Assembly (NCBI GenBank): GCA_023525715.1
Contig: CM042012.1
Span: 44,989,441 to 45,053,440 of the forward strand
Source: Cichorium intybus
Taxonomy: Eukaryota; Streptophyta; Magnoliopsida; Asterales; Asteraceae
Direction of reading: 5' to 3'
DNA: 64,000 nt
A program made the translations under genes and the position numbers. Below are positions 1 through 16,377 of this stretch, piece by piece. The notes under the pieces were generated by a model, which saw nothing but the letters and a program-made list of their open reading frames with translations, was not told where the DNA came from and ran no database searches. How positions within the stretch are numbered: the stretch's first letter is position 1; each line of letters starts with the position of its first letter.

Positions 1-739
<739 letters not shown>

Positions 740-1599
740 TATAGGTGGGAGCAATATACAACCAAAATTATGCATAGAACCAACTTTTAGACCCTTAGAT
801 CAAATTCAGATGAATATGGTATGATGGTAAAATATAAAATACCATTTAATTATAAAAAATAATAATAATCCGTTAAATCCCATAAAAATCGGGATATTAT
901 TCAATCAAATTAATATATATCCAAAAATATCACAATATTATCCAATCAATATAAATCAAATCTTAAATTGATATCAGTTTCCTAATTTACACATAAATGT
1001 TCATAGATGAACACTGTGTCTCATATTTATCTTCTGGAAAGATCACGATTTTCTGGATCAAAAACAAAAAGCATGTCTTGTTCATCAATAATTGTTCTTG
1101 ATTTTCAAGGTGATTTTCAGTTAATATATGTCCATGGATGAACATATGTTCATGGATGAACCTTTGTATAAAAAGCATGAAATTAGACGTGTTCAAAAAT
1201 GTTCATAACTGAACATATATGACGATATATACATTTTAAATATATTAATTACTAAATTGAGTTTGTGAGTACTTTTTACTATTTATTTGCTATTACTTTT
1301 TCCGAAGCCATAACTACTAAATTAAGATCATAATATAATTGTTAAAGCATTTGATACAAAATACAAATAAGTTTTTTATTTGGAAATAACATTTTTTTAT
1401 TCTTCTTTTAGCAAAATTTTATATTTACGTTTTTTCCCCTCAACTAATTTCGAATTAATTGTTTTTATCCCTATTTATTATAAAGTTATATTATTGGTAT
1501 TTCATAAGTTACGATTCTGGTCCCTTATTATATTTTAAAGTTACATTTTTCGTCCCTTATATAATTTGTTTTTTTATCGGGCTGTGTTTTTCAATGTAT

Positions 1600-1638
1600 C
1601 GGGCTTCCGCAGCATTGCGCGGATGGTCCAAATACTAG
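1600..1638 (+). other. Helitron-like 3' terminus
   Basis: A short GC-rich hairpin (CCGCAGCATTGCGCGG, 1607-1622) is followed 12 bases later by CTAG then T (1635-1639). This matches the hairpin plus CTRR layout of Helitron 3' ends. No matching 5' TC end was identified, so the element length is unknown. Confidence 0.4.
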
Positions 1639-1639
1639 T

Positions 1640-2170
1640 TTATATAAAAACTCAAATGTTCATAACTGAACATGGATGAATATATATAAAAAAAACTCAA
1701 ATGTTCATAACTGAACATGGATAAATATTTATACAAAAACTCAAAAACCAATCACTTGTGACCATATATTCATAGAAGAACATATGTTCATCGAAGAACA
1801 TATGTTTGTGGATGAACATTCATACAAAAACTCAAAAACCAGTCACTTGTGAATATATGTTCATAGATGAACTTATGTTCATGGATGAACATTTATACAT
1901 GGATGAACATTCATACAAAAACAAAAAAACCACACAATTGTGAACATATCTTCAAAGATGAGCATATGTTCGTGGATGCACATTTATATATGGATGAACA
2001 TTCATACAAAAACTTAAATGTTCATAACTGAACATGGATGAACATTGATACAAAAACTAAAAAATTGATCACTTTTGAACATATGTTCATGGATGAATAT
2101 GTATACCAAAAACAAGACATTATTCATGTTCATACATGTTAATAACCGAACATGTATACAAAAACTAAGA
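1640..2170. repeat. Minisatellite built on the palindrome GTTCATNNATGAAC
   Basis: Irregular units repeat GTTCATRGATGAACAT, then CATACAAAAACTCAAAAACC, then a CACTTGTGAA block. Many copies of the core are self-complementary. Earlier single copies occur near 998 and 1120-1160. A related palindromic core recurs in the tandem array at 6410-6750. Confidence 0.7.
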
Positions 2171-2718
2171 AATTAGTCTCGTTCTCACTTATGTTGCAAT
2201 CAAAATAGATCACTGCCACCATCATTGTTCTCCTTTATGTTGCAATCGCATGCCTTTTTCCTCCTCTCTTCTGTTGCAATCGAACACCGTCATCATCATC
2301 ATCATCGTTCTCTCTATAGCTGAAATTGAACACCACCACCACCTCAGATCGTCATTGGCAGGCCTTTGAAAAAACCTGGTACCATCGTTATTCCCTTTCA
2401 TTATTCTTTTCTTCAGGTCACGATTGTCATGGTAGATTATGGTCAGATTTTTTGCCGTGAACAGAAGGAGAGATGGACCGATTCATCATCTGTGTATGTT
2501 GATTTTCAATTTGGAGTGCCTTAAAATAGGAAAGGAAGTTGATGATTTCAATCCTTTCCTAAATAAAAATAATTGTAAAAAGTCCTATTTAGCCCCTCCA
2601 GCTTTATTTTAAAAATAAAAATAATTTTATTTAAATCAAATAATCTTATCCATTGATTTAATGATCCAATGGCTTAAAATAGTGTTCTATGGTTTTATGG
2701 ATAAAAATGGGTTCTATG

Positions 2719-2719
<1 letters not shown>

Positions 2720-2811
<92 letters not shown>
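2720..2811. repeat. (TA)n microsatellite, about 92 bp
   Basis: Pure TA tract between E1 and the solo LTR. Confidence 0.98.
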
Positions 2812-2812
<1 letters not shown>

Positions 2813-5374
2813 TGTAACACCCCTTTCACGAACCATAATTTAATACAGTTTATATTACAAAATATTTTCACAACATGTGACTACTAAAAGTCACTTAATT
2901 TTTTTTTTACAAATTCATTCTCAGGGGGTATTACAGACTGCATACAGAAACCATAATTTAAACTTATCTGTATTTTACACTGGTCCCAACTTCAAAGCAT
3001 ATGAAGTAACCTAGCTCCTGCTCTTCTCACCTAAGTACATAGCATTTAAAACAAGTGGTGCGTGAGACATAAAGTCTCGTGAGTAATATGGGTTTTTAGA
3101 CCCAAAACTCTTTTGCTCAAAACTTGTAATATTAACAAGCAAAAATATATAAAACTGACTTTTATAACAAATCACAAAACTGCTTTTCTTTTCATTTTCG
3201 AAACTCAAAACTGCTTTCTTTCTCATTTTCTATAGACCAACTGAAACTCATGAATTAATTTAATTCATATTACCAACTCCCCTTCACGGGACGGAACAGA
3301 TCCACCTGTAAGGTTATGCTATCTCCCCTTTATGGCTTGGAATGGATCCAACCATAAGGTTATGCTAAGCTAGACAACTACTTCACGACGAGAGGTACCA
3401 CCCCAGTAGTGTCTTCAGATCTCCCGATTATGTGGGTGATCCTAGTCCGGACAACTGACTCTTATTACTTTCTTTATTTTATTTCTTATCTCATTACTTT
3501 CTTCATTTCATCTCAAATTGGTCAAAAAGGGACACAATTCATAATAAACTCAAACTCATAAACTCTTTAACTTATAATCAAAAATACTTTCAAAACTAAC
3601 TTCAACATCTTTAGCTCACATGTGGAGCTTCTTTCAAAATAGTTTTATAAACTAAACTTCTTTAAATTCTGTTATAAAACTCTTAGCTCCTATATAGAGC
3701 CGCTTTCAAAACTGTTTCCAAACTTTAACATTTAAAGTAAATTGGAAATCTCATTTTCTGAAATCATTAGTTTGCTATGTACTAGGAAAATCCACACATA
3801 CTCACCTTGGTTTAATTATGGATTGCTACGCTTCTCGCACACCTTTTCCCTTTCCGTGCTCAACCGTATTTGAAGCACCTCCTACACATATATCATATAT
3901 ATTTACTTAATTAATACATACTACACTTGACTCTATAACTTAGGAGTCTCATATGGCACAATTACATGTCATAACAAGTGTATAACCATTAATAGCTAAT
4001 TTTACAATTTTCCCGAAATACACGTATTCTACTACAGTACCCTCGGGAGGTCGTATTTCGGTTCCGACAATTTTCCATGAAGTCTTAGGCCATAATAGAC
4101 CTATGTTTAAAATTTGAGGTCAAAAGGATAAGCCTAGCTTAAAATCCCAAAAATCAAAATATAACCTTAACTTGAAGATTGGCCACTGCATGCTACAGTA
4201 CTTTTGCTCCTAACGTAGGCTCGCGTCACGACCCTAGGGGTGGTCGCATCGCGTTCACTGAGTACATTGCTATTATTGACGATTTTTCGAACTACAGTTT
4301 CACTATTCACTCAATTAAGCTCCTAATACTTGACTTAATCAGTTTAGGGTCACTTCCAGGCCCTAAATACCAATTTACACTTGATTTCAAACTACAAAAT
4401 CATCAAATCTTCTTCTTTAGTTGGAAATTCTTCCAAAATCACCATTTTTCACCAAAAATCATTTTATTGAATTTTCAAGCTTGTGAACTGATTTCTTACT
4501 TCTTTTATAACATATTTAACTTAACAAAACCATTACAACCATATGAAATCAGTTTCAACTCATAAACCCATTTCTAGGGTTCATGAGCTAAAAACTCATT
4601 TCACCACTCTTGCATCAAAGCTTCAATTCCATTGAATTACTTGTTAATACAAGTTTCTCTCATCATTTCTAACCTATTAGACTCATCAAAACCACTTGTT
4701 CATCCAAACCCATGGCTTAATGTTCTTGAACCAAAATCATCATTTTCTTGTATTTCAACATATTCAACAACTAAACATGTTAAGTTGATGATTTTAAGCA
4801 AGATAAGTTGGATGATTTCATTAGAATCATGATTTCTGGAAAAATCAGAAATCAAAGATATGATTCTCGTTCAAGAAATTGGGTAGAATGAACTTGGAAG
4901 ATAGATTTTCTTACCTCTTGAAGCTAAAATCTTCAATTCTGGGAACTTGATTTTGCACTTCTTCTTGATCGTTCGTGTTCTTTCTCCAGAGCTCTAGAAC
5001 CTGCTCTCAACTTCCAGTGAATGAGAAGTGTTATATCTTCGCATATATATATTTAGTTTTTATAAAATAATTACACTTTAGCCCCTGAATCTCTTTCTTT
5101 TGTTCAAAAATGGTCACATGGTTCATATCTTTACAAACCAAGTTCCATTAACTAACAACTTAACATTTTCTTAACATATTGGTCATTTCTATGTCAAATG
5201 ACCATTTTGCCCTTTTGGTCAAATTTCACTATTCATGCGGTAAAATTCCAAATTTTACATAAACTTTTATTTCTTACATTCTTATTTCACAAACAACATA
5301 TTATTTTACATAATGGTCTTACAATGTGACAAAAGACCATTTTACCTTTTTACAACTTTTTGCGGGTTCTCACA
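2813..5374 (-). mobile_element. Solo LTR (gypsy-type, about 2.56 kb) inserted in a TA tract
   Basis: It starts TGTAACACCCC and ends GGGTTCTCACA, so it has TG...CA ends. No internal domain, PBS or polypurine tract adjoins either end. Flanks are TATAC on the left and TATAT on the right, a near-match target duplication inside TA repeats. It shares landmarks in the same order with the LTRs at 33824 and 40149: a GTCTCGTGAG block, an ACTCACCTT block, and a GGTCAAATGACCA-type block near the end. Strand is assigned by analogy with those elements. The short open frames inside it (near 4179-4832) have no recognisable protein. Confidence 0.75.
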
Positions 5375-5596
<222 letters not shown>

Positions 5597-5598
5597 AA

Positions 5599-7548
<1,950 letters not shown>

Positions 7549-7621
<73 letters not shown>
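7549..7621. repeat. (TA)n microsatellite, about 73 bp
   Basis: Pure TA tract separating E3 from E4. Confidence 0.98.
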
Positions 7622-7623
<2 letters not shown>

Positions 7624-7634
7624 TTAGGTATATA

Positions 7635-8005
7635 TGAGACAGTGAGAATTTGTGAGACGCAATCCTAGCCATTCATTTTGGGTGTAAACAAAAAAAATTA
7701 AAAAATACAAAACAAATGAAAAAATTTGAAAAAATATATTTATTTATTATTTTCGTCATTTTTTATTAAAAAAATAAAAGAAATTAGCGTTTTTGTCATA
7801 TTTAATAGAATATTACACATATGTGTGTAATATTCTATTAGAATATATGCAACATTCTATTAAAACATTTTTTTTTGATTTTTTCTTAAAAAATTTAGAT
7901 AGAATAAGTAGTGAAAAATATTATAATTTTTGTTTTAAAATATTCATTATTTTTGCCTTTTTTTATTTCCAAAATTTGTGGTTAGGATTGCGTCTCTCCG
8001 TCTCA
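7635..8005. mobile_element. TA-flanked MITE E4 with GAGACGCAATCCTARCCA ends
   Basis: The left end TGAGACAGTGAGA, then GAGACGCAATCCTAGCCA, is matched in inverse orientation by TGGTTAGGATTGCGTCTC then CGTCTCA at 7979-8005. The centre (7803-7840) is an almost perfect palindrome around CACATATGTG. There is no open frame of interest. (TA)n lies just outside both ends. Confidence 0.8.
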
Positions 8006-8032
8006 TAAAACTTCCATCGTATCATATAAACT

Positions 8033-8744
<712 letters not shown>

Positions 8745-9290
8745 TAGAGGTGTTCAAAACCGGATATCCAAATGTGGATGGTGTATATTGATATTAGAAT
8801 CTATATACGGATTCAGTTATTATTTCGGATATCCGAAATATTATGTATTTTTTCAATTCAATTAAGTTATCCTAGAAATGAATATTCGTGTATCCGATGT
8901 GTAGTCCAAAATAAGTATCATCGTTACATTACAATATTTCAAATAAAAAAAAATTAAAAAAGAGTAGGATATAAATCGAAAATTGTTTTTATATTTGTGG
9001 ATTTTGTGTAGGCACGTATTGAAATTACATATTGTTCATAATTATATGTCGTCTGTATTTTTATCATTTTATGCATGAGGTAGGTATGTTCCATGTTAAA
9101 TTAATAGTAATATAGAAGAAAGAATAAAAAATATATTTTGGGTCTCGGATCTGGATCTCTGAAATTTTCTAAAATCACTATCTAAATTTCAATCCGAAAA
9201 TTCGGATATCCGAAATTTCAAAAAAATTCAGATCGGATTTTCAGTTATTCGAATCGGATATGCTAATTCCCATAAGTTTGAACGCCTCTA
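8745..9290. mobile_element. hAT-like MITE with TAGAGGYGTTCAAA ends
   Basis: The terminal inverted repeats are TAGAGGTGTTCAAA on the left and TTTGAACGCCTCTA on the right (one mismatch in 14). TAGRG-type ends are typical of hAT non-autonomous elements. The interior holds scattered self-complementary TTCGGATATCCGAA motifs. The 8-base flanks (GCGGTGGG and ATGACGGG) match only in part, so the target duplication is not convincing. Confidence 0.65.
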
Positions 9291-9341
9291 ATGACGGGAT
9301 GTGTCATGACCATATGTGATAGCCTAAAGGTGAATATGATT

Positions 9342-9489
9342 GTTAGACTATAGCCCAAGTAAATATTATTCCTAGCCCATGTATATGTATTCGTAGCTTT
9401 AGGGCTTGGCCCACGTGGTCTTATGTATATTGTATTTATATGTTCCCTTGTATTTTTTTGCCGGCTAATGAGAATGACGAGTCTCAACA
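9342..9489 (+). repeat. 5' LTR of the copia element (148 bp)
   Basis: Nearly identical to 21322-21469, with a handful of substitutions and an indel of a few T/C residues near position 110 of the LTR. Confidence 0.95.
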
Positions 9490-9503
9490 TGGTATCACGA
9501 GCC
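9490..9503 (+). promoter_or_regulatory. Primer binding site, initiator Met tRNA type
   Basis: TGGTATCACGAGCC lies directly against the LTR end. It matches the TGGTATCAGAGC-type complement of plant initiator tRNA-Met with small differences. Confidence 0.85.
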
Positions 9504-9614
9504 TAACATACGCTCCTTCCTAATTTTCCTCTCCTTCCTTCTTCTACCCGATTCTTTCGTTACCTGCTTCTCCTTCATCCTCGTGTTCTTCTGCTTCTCC
9601 TCACGATCATCACC

Positions 9615-10586
9615 ATGTCCGGTGAAGGACCTCACCCATCTACACCTATCGCCAAAGCCTATGGTGTAACCAACATCCGAACATATGTACCACTGGTTCT
9701 CGATCTTGCAACTCACAATTATGAACCGTGGCAATATCTTTTCACTGCTCATTGCATCGCGTTTGAAGTCGACGATCACATTGACGGATCCTACAACTCT
9801 CCTCCCACCGACCCCACGTGGCAGAAAATCGATAAGCTTGTCAAACTTTGACTTTTCGGTTCCATTGCTCAAAACCTCATCACCACAGTCTACACAACAA
9901 ATGCCACCGCCTGGAAGATCTGGTTGAATATCGAAGCCCTTTTCCGTAAAAATCAACACGCCAACGCCATGCAATTAGAGAGTGAATTACGGTCCATTTC
10001 AATGGGGGATCTTTCTGTCCATGATTATTTTACAAAAGTCAAGAAGCTTGCAGATCTTCTCGAGGGGATCGGTGAGAAGGTCAAAGAAAAACACGTGGTG
10101 ATTCACGCTCTAAATGGATTATCGAGTAAGTTTGATAACACCGCCGACATTATTCGCTTCTGTGAACCGTTCCCCACCTTAGCTGAAGCGAAATCCATGC
10201 TTCAAGTTGAAGAACAGAGGCTTAACAACCTCCGTATTCCTGCTGCCTCTCACAAGAGCCCTACGGCTGGGTCTTCTTCCCGCCTCCGTCAAATCCGTGT
10301 GCGTGGTCTCCGTCAACTGCTCCTACGACACAACCTTCGTGGCCTACTTCTTCAGCCCACCAATTGTGGGTCTCCTCCAATCAGCAACATCAAAGCCCAC
10401 AGTGGATATGGCCCAATAACACACCTGGGCTTCTTGGTCAGCGTCCCCCTACAGCCCAATCTCTCCACAACGGAAGCCTACAGGTGCATCATCAGTCCAG
10501 CAGCACTATTCAGCCCCCGTGGGCATGGCTTGGCAATCTCGACCAACCCACCTCCCTCCCGAGCACGTTTAGCACCATGTCGTTGA
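9615..10586 (+). pseudogene. copia gag, broken by one in-frame stop
   Basis: The frame opens at ATG 9615 (MSGEGPHPSTP) and reads through the copia gag region. Typical pieces include YEPWQYLFTAH, HANAMQLESELRSISMGD, VHDYFTKVKKLADLL and VIHALNGLSSKFDN. A TGA at 9849-9851 interrupts an otherwise continuous frame. After about residue 215 the reading moves to another frame (around 10250-10360), where the low-complexity C-terminal part lies. The protein would package the element RNA. The defect is seen directly; function is inferred from the family. Confidence 0.85.
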
Positions 10587-12243
10587 CCGACCCATCACCC
10601 GGCGAATGGGTCATGGACACCGGGCCACCGATCACGTCCATGCCAATGCAAGTATACTCAAAACCATTTTTAATAGTGCTAATAATCCTCGAAATATTTT
10701 GTCGGTAATGGATCTGCAATTCCTGTCACGACCTCGGGACATACCTTCTTTCCTCTACCTAACCCTTATCGTCCGCTCCATTGAAAAAACGTCCTCATTA
10801 CCCCAAATATAATTAAAAATCTTATTTATGTGCGTCAATTTACCACTCAAAATAATTGCTCTATTGATTTTGATCCGTTTGGTTTTACTGTTCTTGATTA
10901 TTAGACACGGCGCCCGCTAATCCGCTGTGACAGCTCCGGACCTCTCTAGCCGGTTACTAGGCCTTCCAGTCATGCGTTCATCTCCACCAACCCCAACATG
11001 TGGCACCAATGCCTAGGTCACCCCGGTAATCATGTGTTGAAGCATTTACTTTCTAGTTGTTTGCTTTCGTGTCATAAGGAATCGTCTAATGTTACTTGTG
11101 AAGCCCGTCAACTTGGCAAACACACTAGACTTCCCTTTTTTAATTCAAACTCTATTGTTTCTGCACCTTTTGAAATTGTTCATTATGATGTATGGACTTC
11201 TCTTATTAATAGTTGTGGTGGATTGCAATATTACATTTTTTCTAGATCATTATACTCATTATCTTTGGGTTTATCCGCTTAAAAATAAATCTGACGCTTT
11301 TTCAAAATTCTTACATTTCCATAATAATGTTAAAAATCAATTCGGGGCATCCATTAAACAGTTTCAATGCGACAACGGGCGTGAATACAATAACCATTTG
11401 CTTTCGTGTCATAAGGAATCGTCTAACGTTACTTGTCAAGCCTGTCAACTTGGCAAACACACTAGACTTCCATTTTTTAATTCAAACTCTATTGTTTCTG
11501 CACCTTTTGAAATTATTCATTCTGATGTATGGACTTCTCTTATTAATAGTTGTGGTGGATTGCAATATTACATTTTTTCTAGATCATTATACTCATTATC
11601 TTTGGGTTTATCCGCTAAAAAATAAATCTGACGCTTTTTCGAAATTCTTACATTTCCATAATAATGTTAAAAATCAATTCGGGGCATCCATTAAACAGTT
11701 TCAATGTGACAAAAGGCGTGAATACAATAACCAACACTTTCAAAATCACTTTGCCTCCTACGGTATCTCCTTCAGATTCTCATGCCCCCACACCTCCCAA
11801 CAAAATGGAAAATCCGAACGCATGATACGCACCATAAACAATATGATGCGAACACATTGTTTCCACTCACACCTACCCCCGACCTTTTGGGTCGAGGCTC
11901 TTCATGTGGCTACCCATCTTCTCAATATTCTACCATCTGCATCTATAGCTAATGACACCCCCACTACTGCCTCTTTCACCAACACCCCAACTATGACCAC
12001 CTACGTGTTTTTAGTTGTCTGTGCTTCCCTCGTCTCCACACCACACATAAACTCGAGCCTCGTTCCACACCTTGCATTTTCCTCGGGTACCCAACTCAGC
12101 ATCGTGGGTTCCGCTGCTATGACCTTTCCACCCAAAAGATCCTCATTTCTCGTCACGTCACTTTTGACGAGTCTATTTTCCCGTACGGCTCGGTCACTCC
12201 CACAGAACCACCCTTATATCATTTCCTTGCCGACACTGACATC
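10587..12243 (+). pseudogene. copia protease and integrase remnant with an internal duplication
   Basis: The protease core (WVMDTG, then TDHVHANAS in a shifted frame) lies at about 10600-10650. The pre-integrase His/Cys part (MWHQCLGHPGNH, LGKHTRLPF) starts at 10998. The integrase catalytic part follows, with SDVWTSL, QFQCDNGREYNN and CPHTSQQNGKSERM. A duplication of about 338 bp repeats the first two parts, and in the second copy the DNGREY block reads DKRREY. Several frame changes follow. The sequence ends at 12243, where Athila-type sequence begins through a shared CGCCCAT, before any RT. Confidence 0.85.
11059..11730 (+). repeat. Tandem duplication of about 338 bp inside integrase
   Basis: About 11059-11395 and 11397-11733 are near-identical: each runs from TTGCTTTCGTGTCATAAGG through CATTAAACAGTTTCAATG. 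Few differences separate the copies, so the duplication is younger than most other damage. Confidence 0.9.
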
Positions 12244-13311
12244 TCGCCCATTATCGTTGTTGCTGTGGTATTGCTCTTGACCATACACTTGATGAACCTC
12301 TTGTGGTCTTTGTTCTTGTTGACCGTGCTGCTGTTGATTTGGTGGTCCTTGCTGTACAGTGGCCAATACTGTATCGAGCTTCTTGCTAAGGGCACCGATC
12401 TCATTTTTCACCTCCTTCTTCCAGTTGTTATCGATATCTAATGCTGCCACCAATGAGGTGCTGTTTGTCTTCCTTATTGAATGATTGAACTTGGATCCAT
12501 TGCTGAGTTGCTCCAAGAACCTCCATGCCGTCTCACTATCTTGAAGCATAATTGTCCCTCCAAAGGACGCATCAATCATGCCCTGGCTCATACTGTCGAC
12601 ACCGTTGTAGAATATCGTGACCAACTGCCATCCTGGAAACCCGTGGTGCGGACATGAGCGTAACAGCTCATTCAATCTCTCGAAAGCATCATGGAATGCT
12701 TCCCCGGGCATTTGCTGGAACTCCTGTATATCTTTTCTTACTTCCATTGTCTTGCTTGCAGGGTAGAACTCCTGCAAGAACCATGTCCTCAACTGCTTCC
12801 AGGTGATGATACTATTGGCTGGCAGCGACATGAACCAATACTGAGCCTTGTCCTTGAGTGTGAACGGAAACAACTTAAGCCGAACGATATTCCTATCAGC
12901 ATTTCTAGGTATGTTCACATTGGTTATAGCTAAGAACTCGTGAAGATGATTATAAGGATTATCATGCTTATGACCCCTAAATTTAGGCAACACACCTAAC
13001 AACTCTGACCCAATCTCTACATGACAATCTACACTTTCAGGAAAAAATATAGGCGATGCCTCATCGTACTCCCATCGCTGGAAGTGCGATGCAACCGACT
13101 GCCCACTCGGTTGTGCAAAATAAAGCGAAGGAACCAAATTACCGTTATTGTAGAGCCCATTATTATACCGTTGTCCTCTCCACTGATTGTCGTGTTGTTG
13201 TTGTCGTGGAGGTCCTCGACCTTGGTTCCACTGGTTATTGTAATAAACCGGGCCAGCATAACACGTGTATTGACCCGGGTACATGTAATCGCCCATTACG
13301 AGGACGTACAC
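12244..13311 (-). pseudogene. Athila-type gag, intact frame but truncated at its 3' end
   Basis: The start at 13311 (MYVLVMGDYMYPGQYT) is shared with the copies at 18943 and 52605. Residues about 111-255 form a retrotransposon gag domain with FRGHKHDNPYNHLHEF, KDKAQYWFMSLPANS, TWFLQEFYPASKTM and DAFERLNELLRSCPHHG. A Gln-rich tail follows. The true coding sequence stops being Athila at about 12244. The last dozen residues of the open frame are antisense copia sequence. Unlike the 16378-18943 copy, this one has no frameshift near residue 90. Confidence 0.85.
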
Positions 13312-13385
13312 ATACGAAAAATCAACAAACTAAAATCAAATATCAAAAGAAAAATACCACTGATCGTCTATCCTAAGCGCACAAC

Positions 13386-13403
13386 TCCCCGGCAACGGCG
13401 CCA
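13386..13403 (-). promoter_or_regulatory. Primer binding site next to LTR A
   Basis: Minus-strand TGGCGCCGTTGCCGGGGA lies five bases from the LTR end. Its presence beside the middle LTR shows that a second internal region starts here. Confidence 0.85.
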
Positions 13404-13408
13404 AAATT

Positions 13409-15071
<1,663 letters not shown>

Positions 15072-16377
15072 AACACCCCACACTTGTGCCTTGCTTGTCC
15101 CCAAGCAAGAGAGTTTTTAATAAATTCTAACTAAGACTCAAATTATTTTTGACTGTGTTCAGTTTCAAAGCTTATTGCCCTATGAGTTAGAGTGAAATAG
15201 TTCATGAAAACCTAATCAGAGTGTTCTTTGGAATTCATAGCTTTCTAGAAAACCCTTGATTACAAATTTTCTGTCCACAATGAAGTGTACTTACTCATTC
15301 AGATTCTAAAGGCCATTAAGGAATTGTCCATGACTTTCGATGTTGTCCGTGTAGCGAGCTTTCGGAAATACCATCCCAGACCAGACGATCTTAGGTGGTA
15401 AGGTGCATAAATGCCTCTTCGAGGCCACCCTTTTCGGACCTACCGGCTCGAACAACAAAGGCCACAGATTGACATTTCCTTCCTAAAACACTCTAATCGT
15501 CTAACTCCTAAAACTCAACTTATTTGACTAAACTACTAGCATGATCACAACTAAATGGTATTTCTCGAAAAATACCAATGCTACAACATTCAGAAACTAT
15601 TCGTTTCAAAATTACAACCTATTAAAAATTTTGAAAAATTGCTAAAAATTTTAAAAATTTGGTCATTTTCCGCAAAAAATTTTCAAAAATACTCTTTCGA
15701 CCGTCCACACCCCACACTTAAAACCGTACAACGTCCCCGTTGTACATAAAATTTATTTCAAAACTAGGGAGAACGAGTTACCCCTTTTGGAACGGCGAAT
15801 TGCTTGATTATTGGGATCATACTGTAGCAGGGTCGATCGTTCGCGTCATTCATGATAAAATTCGGGAGTCGGGGTGCAGCAGTAAACACGCCGGCATAAC
15901 ACGAGTGTAGGGGTACGGTGAACCCACACTTGCGTTATGCAACTCCATCAGTTGGTGCAGCAGTCACAATTTGGCAAGATACTATTCACACTAACAAACA
16001 CATTAAAAATAAAAGTTGCAAAATACAAAAGAAGATTACACATTGCGAGTTGATGTCCTTGCTGATTCCCCATTTCTGCGACGCCGAAGTGTCAAGGCCG
16101 CGACGCGTAGACGTTATGAGATCCAGTTTTTATCAATCAAGGTTGAAGGTCCGCGGCGCCAAATCAAGATGTCCGCGTCGCAACTTTCAAATTTTCTTTG
16201 TTTTCCTTTCTACTTACTCATCCTCACCCCTCACTTAGGACATACTGCGCTCAATGATTACCTTCAATGATATTTTGACCAAAAATAAAAATGAAAATAA
16301 AAATACTTATCGAAAATCGGGTTGCCTCCCGAAAGCGCTTCTTTGTTCGGTCTTTTAGCTGGACCGTCTTTCTGCGG
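15072..16377 (-). other. 3' internal region of the Athila-type element
   Basis: Begins with the minus-strand polypurine-like CACAAGTGTGGGGTGTT against LTR A. The sequence is non-coding and closely similar to 48348-49240 of the second Athila-type element. That element has an extra ORF (49374-50581) here, and no equivalent of it is present in this copy. Confidence 0.7.

Larger units (their letters stand above)
745..2719. mobile_element. TA-flanked non-autonomous element E1 with degenerate inverted ends
   Basis: The block lies exactly between two (TA)n tracts. Its left end holds GCATAGAACCAACTTTTAGA followed by CCCTTAGATCA. The reverse complement of its right end holds CCATAGAACACTATTTTAAG followed by CCATTGGATCA, so the ends are diverged inverted repeats. 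The same sub-terminal theme (ATAGAACC, then GGATCA about 20 bases on) occurs at the ends of the element at 5599-7027. No transposase or helicase reading frame is visible. It could be one element or several nested ones, since a Helitron-like 3' end and a minisatellite lie inside. Confidence 0.5.

Noticed and set aside
4179..4832. Two + strand open frames of 128 and 66 codons
   Set aside because: They lie within the solo LTR, have low-complexity A/T-rich codon use and no domain.
9495..9974. A 159-codon minus-strand frame over copia gag
   Set aside because: Shadow of the gag reading on the + strand. Its residues match no known protein.
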